A DNA stretch of 27,794 nt, taken from IMG/VR virus record IMGVR_UViG_3300025617_000089, positions 1 to 27,794 of that record; one strand, given 5' to 3'. The notes beneath the pieces were generated by a model that saw only the letters and a list, made by a program, of their open reading frames with translations, made no database searches and was not told the DNA's origin. How positions within the stretch are numbered: position 1 is the stretch's first letter; every line of letters starts with the position of its first letter. Positions 13,740-21,989 of the stretch are shown here, piece after piece. Made by a program: the position numbers and the translations under genes. Origin of the DNA: a virus.

Positions 13740-13962
13740 CGCCAAAGGGGGCTTAGGTAAGTGGTTCGGCGAAGAGTGGACCGACGTTAAGACGGGTAAA
13801 GCCTGCGGTCGCAAATCAGCCAAAGGAAAATCCGAACGAGCGTATCCCGCCTGTCGGCCAAAGAAAGTGGCTTCTAAGATTACCAAAGCGGAAGCCGCGA
13901 AGAAGACCGGCCCCAAGCGGGTTAAGTGGTCAACAACCTCCAGTGGCAAGAAAAGGAAATAG
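13711..13962 (+). CDS. DUF5872-like small basic protein
   Basis: The product has 83 residues from GTG 13711, with AAGGTGG just upstream; a longer frame back to 13633 adds a stretch that reads as the neighbour's shadow. GKWFGEEWTDVKTGKACGRK, then SERAYPACRPKKVASKITKA, match a viral family that I recall as DUF5872 (not verified), with two Cys (in CGRK and ACRP) and many Lys. Function unknown; a compact Cys-containing domain is likely. It overlaps the upstream gene by 29 bases and ends 1 bp before the next ATG. Confidence 0.7.
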   Translation: MAKAKAKKPSAKGGLGKWFGEEWTDVKTGKACGRKSAKGKSERAYPACRPKKVASKITKAEAAKKTGPKRVKWSTTSSGKKRK

Positions 13963-13963
13963 T

Positions 13964-14089
13964 ATGGCCTATAGCAAAACAGCGAAAAAGAGCACAGCAA
14001 AAAAAGCAGCACCCTTCAAACCGTGTAAGGGCTGCCCGACTCCCACGAAGTGTACGAAAGCGAAACGCTGCATGGGTAAGTCCAAGTAG
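13964..14089 (+). CDS. 41-aa Cys/Lys-rich mini-protein
   Basis: The frame starts with ATG 13964 (AAAGGA upstream) and ends TAG 14087-14089. The product is a Lys/Ala-rich head followed by PCKGCPTPTKCTKAKRCMGK, which has four Cys spaced C-x2-C-x5-C-x5-C, possibly binding a metal. It follows the previous stop by one base. Small Cys/Lys-rich proteins like this occur at this place in related marine phages as far as I recall. It would be missed by length cut-offs. Function unknown; nucleic acid or metal binding is a guess. Confidence 0.6.
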   Translation: MAYSKTAKKSTAKKAAPFKPCKGCPTPTKCTKAKRCMGKSK

Positions 14090-14116
14090 ACTCCTCTGGT
14101 GTTTAACGCTACAATG

Positions 14117-14132
14117 TGTTAACACGTAAGCA
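14117..14132. promoter_or_regulatory. Dyad site 4, upstream of the lysis cassette
   Basis: TGTTAACACGTAAGCA, 5 of 8 positions symmetric but matching all ten fixed positions of the family. It lies in the 112-bp gap between the small-protein block and the first lysis gene, followed by TATACA (14136-14141). The rest of the gap (14142-14201) shows no tRNA-like structure; AGGGGAG before 14202 is the ribosome site. Confidence 0.6.
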
Positions 14133-14201
14133 TGTTATACAAAGTTCGCTCGGAGCCGGGAGCATCCGTAGCCTAGCTGAGTTCAGGGGAGCGGTCGCAC
14201 A

Positions 14202-14690
14202 ATGCCCACTACGCGAGGGATAAAAGGTACTTACGAGGCCATTCGGTCCGCAAACGGACCGGCGCAACACGTTGCGTTTTCCATTGTGGGCGTCACGTAC
14301 GCGGGAATGTTTGCGGGGATGGTGCCGGAAGTTATTTTATGGGCTTGGGCTTGGGCTTCCCTACTTGTGTTGGTTGCCACCGTGTGGCTTCGCCCCGAGT
14401 GGCTGAAACGTGCTTTACTACTCGACTTCACGTTGTCCTTTTTAGTTTTGTCGTTTTACTTCCTGCACGACGTCGCCCCACAGCACCCTGTTTACCATGT
14501 CATGACAGCGGATGGGATGCGATCAGTCACCCGGAACGCGCATGACACGAGCGCGTTGAACTTTCTTTCTCACTCTATTGCTTGCTCCATGATGGCTGTG
14601 TGGTCGTTGTACTTAGCTAACTTAGTCCACCGGCAAATCTTAGAAGCTGAGCGCTTCGAGGTAGTTTTTGAGGGAGAGTCGCTAAAATGA
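14202..14690 (+). CDS. Polytopic membrane protein of the lysis cassette
   Basis: The product has 162 residues. Hydrophobic segments lie at about 24-44, 46-62, 71-88 and 122-142, predicting about four transmembrane helices, with short charged loops and a polar C-terminus. I recognise no family. Position directly upstream of a single-TM coiled-coil protein, a holin and an endolysin suggests a role in lysis (an accessory holin or antiholin-like protein). It has a good AGGGGAG site and overlaps the next gene by four bases (ATGA). The long gap and dyad upstream make it the first gene of a unit. Confidence 0.65.
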   Translation: MPTTRGIKGTYEAIRSANGPAQHVAFSIVGVTYAGMFAGMVPEVILWAWAWASLLVLVATVWLRPEWLKRALLLDFTLSFLVLSFYFLHDVAPQHPVYHVMTADGMRSVTRNAHDTSALNFLSHSIACSMMAVWSLYLANLVHRQILEAERFEVVFEGESLK

Positions 14691-14986
14691 ATATCGACAT
14701 GAATATGCTAACGCCTATTTTGATCGCCCTCATAGGCGCGGGGGGTATGTGGCAGTTATTGAGCCTGAAGGCTAAGCAAGGGCACGACCTACTAATGAAA
14801 GACCGTTCGGAGAGAAATGAATTTAACGACACACTAAAGATGCAAGTTGATAGACTGGCGGATCAGGTCAACACGCTGGTCTCAGAAAAAGAAGAGCTGC
14901 TTAAAAGCATTGGCGATTTAAAGGCTGAGCTGGCGGCTGCACAAACAACTATCAAGTCATTGCAAGAAGCTATGATGAGGAAATAA
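14687..14986 (+). CDS. Single-TM coiled-coil protein, candidate i-spanin
   Basis: The product has 99 residues. One membrane helix (about 7-26, NMLTPILIALIGAGGMWQLL) is followed by a long heptad-like helix to the C-terminus (about 35-97, for example QVDRLADQVNTLVSEKEELL). This N-in, coiled-coil-out layout is that of an inner-membrane spanin subunit, which with an outer-membrane lipoprotein disrupts the Gram-negative envelope. No lipobox partner was found overlapping it, so a two-component spanin is not demonstrated. It begins within the previous stop (ATGA) and precedes the holin. Confidence 0.55.
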   Translation: MNIDMNMLTPILIALIGAGGMWQLLSLKAKQGHDLLMKDRSERNEFNDTLKMQVDRLADQVNTLVSEKEELLKSIGDLKAELAAAQTTIKSLQEAMMRK

Positions 14987-14988
14987 TC

Positions 14989-15354
14989 ATGGGAATACTC
15001 GGGAAAATCTTTGGGTCAGGTGACGTAATCAAGTCCGGTATTGACCTAATCGACAGCTTCCACACTTCCACGGAAGAGGAGATTGCGGCCAAGACCAAAG
15101 CCAAAGTTGATGTGATGAACGCTTACGCTCCATTCAAGCTGGCTCAACGTGTCATCGCGTTCTCTTTTACTGCTGTGTATTTAACCTGCTTCGCCATGGT
15201 GCTGGGCTTTACGCTGATGGACCGCGTGGCTGACGCGGCCAAGGTGCAAGCAGTGCTGGAAGACTTCCAGATTGGCTGGGCCATGCTGGTCATCCTCGGT
15301 TTTTACTTTGGCGCTGGCGCTGCTGAAGGGTTCCTCGAAAGGAAAAAGAAATGA
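14989..15354 (+). CDS. Holin, 3-TM (gene-transfer-agent type)
   Basis: The product has 121 residues. GILGKIFGSGDVIKSGIDLI, then DSFHTSTEEEIAAKTKAK and MNAYAPFKLAQRVIAFSF, match the Holin_3TMs family known from gene-transfer agents and phages. Two clear hydrophobic stretches are at about 51-77 and 93-116, with a short amphipathic N-terminus. Holins form lesions in the inner membrane that release the endolysin at a set time. It overlaps the endolysin start by four bases (ATGA at 15351-15354), confirming the holin-endolysin pair. Confidence 0.8.
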   Translation: MGILGKIFGSGDVIKSGIDLIDSFHTSTEEEIAAKTKAKVDVMNAYAPFKLAQRVIAFSFTAVYLTCFAMVLGFTLMDRVADAAKVQAVLEDFQIGWAMLVILGFYFGAGAAEGFLERKKK

Positions 15355-15806
15355 CTTTCAAGCTATCACAACGGTCATTGGACCGAATGGACGGCGTCGA
15401 TGATGATCTTGTTGCAGTGGTTCGGTATGCAATCAACGCGACCAAGACTGACTTCGGCGTTATCCAAGGTCTCCGCACACTCGAAATGCAAAAAGCCCTT
15501 GTGGCGAAGGGTGCCTCTCAGACCATGAAGTCTAAGCACCTCGATGGGAAGGCCGTCGACCTCATGGCATATATTTCGGGCCGCGCATCATGGGAACTGA
15601 ATCTCTATGACGACATTGCTGACGCGATGAAGGAAGGCGCTGAGTTAGCTGGCGTCGCTGTTCGTTGGGGCGCTGCTTGGCACATTGACGACATCCGCAA
15701 GTGGGATGGCACGATGGAGGAGGCGATGAACGAGTATATTGACTTGCGCCGCAGCCAAGGTCGGCGTCCTTTCATTGACGGTCCGCATTTTGAATTAATG
15801 AGCTGA
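15351..15806 (+). CDS. Endolysin, M15-family peptidase
   Basis: The product has 151 residues, matching single-domain M15 endolysins such as that of T5 (L-alanyl-D-glutamate peptidase). It would cut peptidoglycan cross-bridge peptides. Residues show the family's zinc-binding sites: SKHLDGKAVD has His63 and Asp70, and the end DGPHFEL has His146 with Asp143 nearby. FGVIQGLRTLEMQKALVAKG is also the M15-type beginning. There is no signal peptide, so it needs the holin upstream. Start overlaps the holin stop, with AAAGGA as the ribosome site. Confidence 0.88.
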   Translation: MTFKLSQRSLDRMDGVDDDLVAVVRYAINATKTDFGVIQGLRTLEMQKALVAKGASQTMKSKHLDGKAVDLMAYISGRASWELNLYDDIADAMKEGAELAGVAVRWGAAWHIDDIRKWDGTMEEAMNEYIDLRRSQGRRPFIDGPHFELMS

Positions 15807-15815
15807 GGTGTTTAG

Positions 15816-18389
15816 ATGCCAGCCTTAAAAATAAACAGTTTCGGTGGCATCGCTCCCAAAGTTCCACCTCGCTACCTCCAAGACTCGCAGGCGCAAGTCG
15901 CCCTGAACTGTCCTGTGTTTAATGGAAGCCTACAACCTCTTAGTGGGTTGGGGGACACATTACACACACTCACCAAGACGGGTGTTCCTAAAACAATATA
16001 TCGTTTTGGTCAGGACATTAAGTCCGACACCCAGTACTGGTTTCACTGGAATAAAGACGTTGACGTGTGCCGCGGACAAATAGCGGGCGACGCTTCTGAG
16101 TGGACCTTCTTCACGGGCGACGGCGGGCCAAAAGCCACATACAACGCTATCGCTCTTTCCGGCCCCAACTACCCCGCTGAAACGCGCCCGCTAGGGCTTC
16201 CCGCGCCTACACAGGCGTGCACTCCTCTGGCAAACGATTTTGATCCGGACGAATACCCTCCGGAAATATATTTGTACTCGTCTCATTGGGCGCAGATGAG
16301 CACCGATTACGGTATCATGGTAAGCACTACTACAGATGACGACGCCAGTTACACCACCGTGACTTTAGGTGGCACCGGTTTGTCTGACATCATGGTGGCT
16401 CTGAATACTTCCGGCTTGCCGATTACGGCGGAGACCATCGACAACTCTATAAGGGTTTACGGGGATGTATCGGGCGTGGATGCTCGCCTGTTTATTAAGT
16501 ACCAAACGGGTGTCGAGCCTAACTCTGTTTCCGATAACTTCACGTATCTTTCGTCCCCCAACTTATCCGCGACTGGGACAACGGACACTAACGCCTTTTT
16601 GGTTATAGAAGACGGTGAGGTAGGGTCGATCTCAGCGGATGACGTGATAGAACTTTATGTGAGCGATGACACCGCAGCAGAGCCAATTGCTACAGTGACA
16701 TCCACTGGTCCCCATACGGCAAGCAGTTTAGCATCTGTTTTATCTACCGCGGCGGCGGGGCAGCTGGTCGTGACCGCAAAAGGCAGTTGCGTGTTAATCC
16801 AGCCGGGCACTGCGGCGAGCGGCGCGGACGGTTATATAAAGTATGTTCGAAGCACGGCCGACGCGGAAGCTGCCTCTTTAACCTCGCAGGGCTCTGAGGC
16901 CGCTGGCCCCGCAGTTTTGTTTGTGACCAAGGCCGACCTCAGTGCTGCGACTGGAAAGTACTTAAAGATTACCGTTAACAACAACGATCCTGCGTACGCG
17001 CAACTACCAGAGCTTTTTCAGATCGCTAGTCTCAACCTACTAAACAGCTACGGGCTAACAGTAGTTACTTATGGTGCTATTGAGCCTTTTGCTGTGATCC
17101 GGTCGGTCGCCACTGGGGGCAACACGTCGTTCAGTATCCGAGGAGGGTCGTACGCTGAAGTTCCTGTTTACGCGCAGCTATCAGCGGAAGGTTACGTCGA
17201 CGAAGACCTAACCGCGGAAACTCGTATCTACACGTGGACGTGGGTCAACAAAGAGTCGGGTTTTGAATTTGAGTCCGCTCCTGCTCCGGCGTCTGGTTCC
17301 GTGGATGTTGTAACAGGTCAGACGGTTTCTGTGACAGGTTTGCAGGACGTTCCAAGCGGCGAGTACTTAGTGACGCACCGAAGAATTTACCGTTCCACCA
17401 ATGGCGTTTATCTGTTTGTTGCGGAAATTCCAGCGGCGTCTAAATCTTACGTCGACGAGGTAGAAGCAGACTCACTGGCTGAAGAGTTGCTGACCTTGAA
17501 CTGGGCGGAACCGCCAGCGGAGCTAAAGGGGTTGATTAACCTTCCGAACGGTATGATGGCGGGTTTTGTTGGTCGGGACATTTATTTCTGTGACCCGTAC
17601 CACCCCCATGCTTGGCCGGAAAACTATATTCAAACCATTGACTACCCTGTTGTGGGGTTAGGCCGAATGGATACCACACTGGCCGTTTTGACGACTGGAA
17701 ACCCGTACCTAATCCAAGGCGCGCACCCTGATTCTATGGCTGTCGTGAAAGCAGATATTCAACAGGCTTGTGTTTCTAAGCGCAGCATTGTTAGCCACGG
17801 GGGTGCCGTATTCTACGCTGCGCCTGATGGGCTTATGCGTTTGGCCCCCGGTGGTTCCGACATCGTAACGTCTCAGTACTTTGGTTTTAAAGACTGGCAG
17901 GCTTACTTCAAGCCGGAGAGCATTCACGCGTACCAGCAGGACAATCAATACATCGGTTTCTACGATAACGGCACTAAGCGAGGCGGGTTTATCTTCGACA
18001 TGAAGAGCGGTCAGTTTATCTTGCATGATGTCTATGTTGAGGCAGGTTTCCAAGACCTACAACGTGATAAGCTCTTTCTTGCGCTGGACGACAAGGCAAT
18101 AAAAGCGTGGGGCTACGGGAGTAGTAAGAACTACATCTGGCGGTCTAAGAAATTTACTATGCCGAAGCCCATGAGCTTTGGGTGGGCTCAGCTCGAAGCA
18201 GAAAACTACCCTATGACATTGACGTGTATCACCGATGGAAGTGTGGTGCGTACTCAAACCGTTACTTCTCGCGACCCGTTTCGCCTACCTGTGCACGTTG
18301 GGCGCGATTGGGAGATGCAGGTGGAAGGGGCGTCTGAGGTCTTTTCGATAGCGATGGCTCATTCCGCGTCGGAGCTCCGCGATGCCTAA
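15816..18389 (+). CDS. Tail nozzle-like (tail tubular protein B-like) protein
   Basis: The product has 857 residues and is long and beta-rich. The opening NSFGGIAPKVPPRYLQDSQA with QVALNCPVFNGSLQPLSGLG is the pattern at the start of podoviral nozzle proteins (P-x-x-x-x-x-L-x-x-x-x-A-x-x-A-x-N-x). It contains WTWVNKESGFEFESAPAPAS, a fibronectin-like strand, and a C-terminal beta-propeller-like region (about 585-780, with GRDIYFCDPYHPHAWPENYI). It would form the lower tail on the adaptor ring. It is separated from the neck genes by over 9 kb of fibre, small and lysis genes, an unusual order. It ends 8 bp inside the next gene. Confidence 0.75.
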   Translation: MPALKINSFGGIAPKVPPRYLQDSQAQVALNCPVFNGSLQPLSGLGDTLHTLTKTGVPKTIYRFGQDIKSDTQYWFHWNKDVDVCRGQIAGDASEWTFFTGDGGPKATYNAIALSGPNYPAETRPLGLPAPTQACTPLANDFDPDEYPPEIYLYSSHWAQMSTDYGIMVSTTTDDDASYTTVTLGGTGLSDIMVALNTSGLPITAETIDNSIRVYGDVSGVDARLFIKYQTGVEPNSVSDNFTYLSSPNLSATGTTDTNAFLVIEDGEVGSISADDVIELYVSDDTAAEPIATVTSTGPHTASSLASVLSTAAAGQLVVTAKGSCVLIQPGTAASGADGYIKYVRSTADAEAASLTSQGSEAAGPAVLFVTKADLSAATGKYLKITVNNNDPAYAQLPELFQIASLNLLNSYGLTVVTYGAIEPFAVIRSVATGGNTSFSIRGGSYAEVPVYAQLSAEGYVDEDLTAETRIYTWTWVNKESGFEFESAPAPASGSVDVVTGQTVSVTGLQDVPSGEYLVTHRRIYRSTNGVYLFVAEIPAASKSYVDEVEADSLAEELLTLNWAEPPAELKGLINLPNGMMAGFVGRDIYFCDPYHPHAWPENYIQTIDYPVVGLGRMDTTLAVLTTGNPYLIQGAHPDSMAVVKADIQQACVSKRSIVSHGGAVFYAAPDGLMRLAPGGSDIVTSQYFGFKDWQAYFKPESIHAYQQDNQYIGFYDNGTKRGGFIFDMKSGQFILHDVYVEAGFQDLQRDKLFLALDDKAIKAWGYGSSKNYIWRSKKFTMPKPMSFGWAQLEAENYPMTLTCITDGSVVRTQTVTSRDPFRLPVHVGRDWEMQVEGASEVFSIAMAHSASELRDA

Positions 18390-20289
18390 ACTCCCAACGA
18401 TCACAAGCAACATCCCACGTGACTTGCGAACTTACCTTGACCGTGTCCGAGAGGCTATGAACGGCGGGGGGCTAGACGACGTCGTCACTGCTAGGCAGCT
18501 TGTTGCTGCGGGTATCGCGCAGTACAATGGCGGCTTAACTCTTGCTCCGGGCGAGGTCGTGGCGGGTACTCCGTTGCGGCCAAGTAACGTCGAGGCCAGC
18601 GGCGCGTTCGCCAACATAATGGTCACGTGGGACAAGCCTGCCTACCAAGGCCACTCGTACGCTGAGATATGGGCCGCTGAGCAGACCGACGAGCAAAAAG
18701 AATTAGACGTGGCTCCGAGTCTTGGGCAAGCTGACCTAGTGGGAATGGCTCCCGGTCAATTCTTTGCGCACAACGTCGGCACTTCTGCCACGTACTGGTA
18801 CTGGGTTCGCTTTGTAAACGTTTTGGGGGTCGTTGGCCCCTACCACGGCACTGAAGGTGTTCGCGGAGAGACAGCTCCGGATGTTGCTTTTCTTTTAGAG
18901 CTGCTAACCGGCAAGATTACTGAAGGGCAGTTGTACCAAGACCTAACAGCCAGAATTGATCTTATCGACGGCCCTGTTACCTTGTTGGGTTCTGTTTCAG
19001 AACGGTTGCACCAAGAGGCACTCGCCCGTGGCACCGCCATCTCGCAGCTACAAAATGTCGTTGAAGGTGAAATTGCTCAGCAGATTGAAACGATCACAGC
19101 AGCCGTCGATGGCAACACAGCCGCTATACAGCAAGAACAAACCGCTAGAGTAAACGCAGATAGCGCCGAGGCGCTCTTACGGACGCAACTTGCGACCACG
19201 GTGGGGGAAAACTACGCGGCTTTTGTCAGTGAAGTTCAAGCGCGTGTTAACGCCGATAGCGCTGAAGTAGCAGCGCGGCAAGCCCTAGAGGCAGTAGTTG
19301 GTTCCAATTTTGCACAGTTTGAAGCAGAGGTTCAGGCTCGCGCGGATGCAGACAGCGCTGAAGTAACCGCAAGAGAGGCTTTGGCCGCGGTGGTAGGTGA
19401 TAACTACGCGGCATTCGAGGCAGAGGTTCAGGCCCGTGCGGACGCAGACAGCGCCGAAGCACTCGCAAGAGAGCAGCTAGCTGCCGTGGTTGGCGACAAC
19501 ACTGCGGCTATAGAAACTGAGCGAGACGTTCGAGTTAGTGAAACGGGAGACTTGTTCGGTCAGTACACAGTTAAAGTTGATCTTAATGGCTACGTTTCAG
19601 GTTACGGCTTGGCCAGTTCTGTTGTTAATGGAACGCCCTCCAGTGAGTTCATCGTTAGGGCCGACAGCTTTGCTATAGGCGCGCCGGGTCAGCCGAGCAT
19701 TGGCTACACCCTCCCGTTTGTGGTGCAGACAACCCCTACAACAATTAACGGTGAAAGCGTTCCTGCGGGCGTGTATATCAACGACGCGTTTATCGTGAAC
19801 GGTTCTATCACCAACGCCAAAATCGCGGACGCGGCAATTGATAACGCCAAGATCGTGGAACTCGACGCCGGGAAGATCAATACGGGGTTTCTTGACGCCA
19901 CGAGAATCGAAGCAGGTAGCATCGACGCTGATAAAATAGACACTCGAAACCTGACAATTAAAGACGCGCAAGGCAACATTCTGTTCGGCTCCGGATACAA
20001 CTTGGCGGCCACTAGCATAGACGGGCTTGACGTTGCGGCTTCAACCTATATCGCTGCGGCCTCTATCGACTTTGCGCAAATCAACGACGACATATACTCG
20101 AGCACTTACGTGTCTGGGTCGAGCGGCTGGAGATTATTTAAGAACGGTAGCGCGGAGTTAAACGATGCTACTTTCCGCGGGCAGCTAGATGTGCAGTCCG
20201 CCGCTTCAGGTAGCCGCCTCGAAATCGACGGAGACCAAATTCGCGTCTACGAAGGTAACACTCTCCGCGTGGTGCTGGGGAGGCTGTAA
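18382..20289 (+). CDS. Tail tip protein with lambda-J-like end
   Basis: The product has 635 residues. About 60-160 looks like a fibronectin type III domain (NIMVTWDKPAYQGHSYAEIW). Residues 245-372 are four 32-residue helical repeats plus a partial one, like NFAQFEAEVQARADADSAEV. About 410-530 carries a stretch SFAIGAPGQPSIGYTLPFVV and GSITNAKIADAAIDNAKI, typical of the C-terminal part of lambda J-type host-specificity proteins (DUF1983-like), although full J is much longer. It starts 8 bases before the upstream stop, with GGAG nearby. It is likely the receptor-contact part of the tail tip. Confidence 0.72.
   Translation: MPKLPTITSNIPRDLRTYLDRVREAMNGGGLDDVVTARQLVAAGIAQYNGGLTLAPGEVVAGTPLRPSNVEASGAFANIMVTWDKPAYQGHSYAEIWAAEQTDEQKELDVAPSLGQADLVGMAPGQFFAHNVGTSATYWYWVRFVNVLGVVGPYHGTEGVRGETAPDVAFLLELLTGKITEGQLYQDLTARIDLIDGPVTLLGSVSERLHQEALARGTAISQLQNVVEGEIAQQIETITAAVDGNTAAIQQEQTARVNADSAEALLRTQLATTVGENYAAFVSEVQARVNADSAEVAARQALEAVVGSNFAQFEAEVQARADADSAEVTAREALAAVVGDNYAAFEAEVQARADADSAEALAREQLAAVVGDNTAAIETERDVRVSETGDLFGQYTVKVDLNGYVSGYGLASSVVNGTPSSEFIVRADSFAIGAPGQPSIGYTLPFVVQTTPTTINGESVPAGVYINDAFIVNGSITNAKIADAAIDNAKIVELDAGKINTGFLDATRIEAGSIDADKIDTRNLTIKDAQGNILFGSGYNLAATSIDGLDVAASTYIAAASIDFAQINDDIYSSTYVSGSSGWRLFKNGSAELNDATFRGQLDVQSAASGSRLEIDGDQIRVYEGNTLRVVLGRL
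19114..19497 (+). repeat. Four tandem 96-bp repeats in the tail tip gene
   Basis: Units of 96 bases start at 19114, 19210, 19306 and 19402, with a partial fifth at 19498. They encode the 32-residue repeats with the shared core VQAR-x-x-ADSAE. Units two to four are most alike, so they probably duplicated recently; copy number may vary between relatives. Confidence 0.75.
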
Positions 20290-20561
20290 TGGCGTACGGG
20301 CTAAACATTGACGGAGTCAATTTTAATTACGGGACTTACAGTATTATCGCTACAGGGGACGTCTCGCTGGGGTCTCAAACTTACTTTTACACTTCTGGCC
20401 ACCCAGACATCACAGACTACAAAGTAGTGTTTGTCCCCTACGGCGTGCGGGATACATCTTTCAACGAAAAGCGCCCCACGTGGGCTAACTACGGCTCGTT
20501 GATTGCGATAAACGGTATTTCCGCCACCACCCCTCACAAATATATCGTGCTAGGACGTTAG
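20289..20561 (+). CDS. Small tail tip-associated protein
   Basis: The product has 90 residues, beta-rich, starting MAYGLNIDGVNFNYGTYSII and ending AINGISATTPHKYIVLGR. No family recognised. Its start shares a base with the upstream stop (TAATG) and its stop abuts the next ATG, so it is co-translated with the tail tip and the larger protein after it. Its opening (aromatic-Gly-x-x-hydrophobic) resembles that of the next protein. Likely a minor tail or capping protein. Confidence 0.6.
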   Translation: MAYGLNIDGVNFNYGTYSIIATGDVSLGSQTYFYTSGHPDITDYKVVFVPYGVRDTSFNEKRPTWANYGSLIAINGISATTPHKYIVLGR

Positions 20562-21959
20562 ATGGCTAGCTATGGAATAAAAGTTTACGACGACCAAGGT
20601 TACATAAACCTGCACAGTGACTATTCCTCATTGGTGTACTACGGTACTATGGCGCAGTCGCAAACACCTGTTAGGCCCACATACCAAGGGGACTATTTTA
20701 TCCCGATTAGCGAGGGTGAGAAGGATAGTAACTATGATATGGGGTTTTTAACCCAGTACAAAATTACGCTTCCTACCACCGTGGATAAGATACTTCCTTT
20801 CTACCACCCCAGCTTCGACGGGCAAGAAGTCGCGATTGTAGACATTGTTAATGACGGCGGCGGTGTTTGGGTGGTTAATGTTTTGTTTAGCGGTTCGAGT
20901 TCTAGCGCGCCGTCGCTATTCGCGTTCGTAGACATCAAAGACATTCAACAGTACGTCTCCTCGAGCGGGTACGGCCTTTCCGTTTGGGACGCTTCTAGCG
21001 ACCTGATTTTCCAAAACCAGTATCGCCCTCTACGAGTAGATGGGGTTGCGGTTATAACACACCCAACCAATATCAAAACAGGCCCACGAGGAACCTGCAC
21101 TAACTCGCAGGGGGCTGAGTGCCACATAAACTATACGTCAGATCAAACCAATACGTTCAACGTGGGCACTACCATAACGCCGACAAAGCTCTTTCATGTG
21201 GTGCCTTCTACCTACGGCGGTTTGGCCTACAAGAACGAGGGAAGGTACGAGACTAGCTGCGGCTTTCTAGGGTTCGGGGATAGGCAAAACGCGTGGGCGT
21301 ATCAGTCGTGGTCATCTTTCCGCGGGACTGTCCAAGCGGCGAACAATACCTCGACCGTAACTGCGGGGTGGAAAAGCGACTTTGCGGGCGGTGCGTACCA
21401 GTTCGCTAGCAGTAGCTGCGGGTACGGCGGTATTTTTGGCGCGCTGATCGGGATTATCGCAGTTGTTTTGACGGGGGGTGCCGCGTTAGCCGTAATCGGC
21501 GGCGCTCTAGTGGGGTTTGCCGCGGGCGAACTTACAGTGGCCTCATCGCCATCTATTAAAGTTTACGAAAACGACGAGGTGTTTGACACAAACAACCCTG
21601 TCACGCTTATGGTTACAGACGCGTCCTACTATGGTATCAGCGTTTCGCAAGGGTCTACCCCCGGCGGCGGTGGCGGAAGCGGCGGCACTCCAACATACAA
21701 CACAATTTCGTTTTCTGCCCCGAGCACCACGTACTGGGCCTATAACTCCGCGTACGTTGGCGGACCCGAAACGGGGGTGTTGGTCCTTTACTTAAATGGA
21801 ACATCTTACACATACTGGGGTACTGTAGGTGCTGGGCCTTCTTTAACAATCGACGGCAAAACATACTTTAGGAATAATCTCTCCTCCTCTGTACCTACTG
21901 ACAACGGGGTTTGGGAGTACTACTCGGTGGGGTCTTTCGAAAGAATTATTCCTCTTTAA
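20562..21959 (+). CDS. Tail tip protein with internal hydrophobic helix
   Basis: The product has 465 residues. The N-terminal half is beta-rich and opens MASYGIKVYDDQGYINLHSD, typical of tail-tip proteins in several phages. Residues about 290-322 form a Gly/Ala-rich hydrophobic stretch (IFGALIGIIAVVLTGGAALA) long enough to span a membrane, which is unusual in the middle of a virion surface protein. A Gly/Ser linker (about 365-378) then leads to a beta-rich C-terminal domain rich in Tyr/Trp. This could be a membrane-piercing tip or a buried hydrophobic hairpin; not known. Confidence 0.6.
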   Translation: MASYGIKVYDDQGYINLHSDYSSLVYYGTMAQSQTPVRPTYQGDYFIPISEGEKDSNYDMGFLTQYKITLPTTVDKILPFYHPSFDGQEVAIVDIVNDGGGVWVVNVLFSGSSSSAPSLFAFVDIKDIQQYVSSSGYGLSVWDASSDLIFQNQYRPLRVDGVAVITHPTNIKTGPRGTCTNSQGAECHINYTSDQTNTFNVGTTITPTKLFHVVPSTYGGLAYKNEGRYETSCGFLGFGDRQNAWAYQSWSSFRGTVQAANNTSTVTAGWKSDFAGGAYQFASSSCGYGGIFGALIGIIAVVLTGGAALAVIGGALVGFAAGELTVASSPSIKVYENDEVFDTNNPVTLMVTDASYYGISVSQGSTPGGGGGSGGTPTYNTISFSAPSTTYWAYNSAYVGGPETGVLVLYLNGTSYTYWGTVGAGPSLTIDGKTYFRNNLSSSVPTDNGVWEYYSVGSFERIIPL

Positions 21960-21989
21960 CAACCCTAGCGCGAAGCGAAAGGAGACAAC

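Noticed and set aside
14133-14201. Possible tRNA or structured RNA before the lysis cassette
   Set aside because: I could not pair an acceptor stem with a T-arm; only short GC-rich stretches and the ribosome site are visible.
16055-16070. GTTGACGTGT resembling dyad site 1
   Set aside because: Only the left half fits; the right half GCCGCG breaks the pattern.
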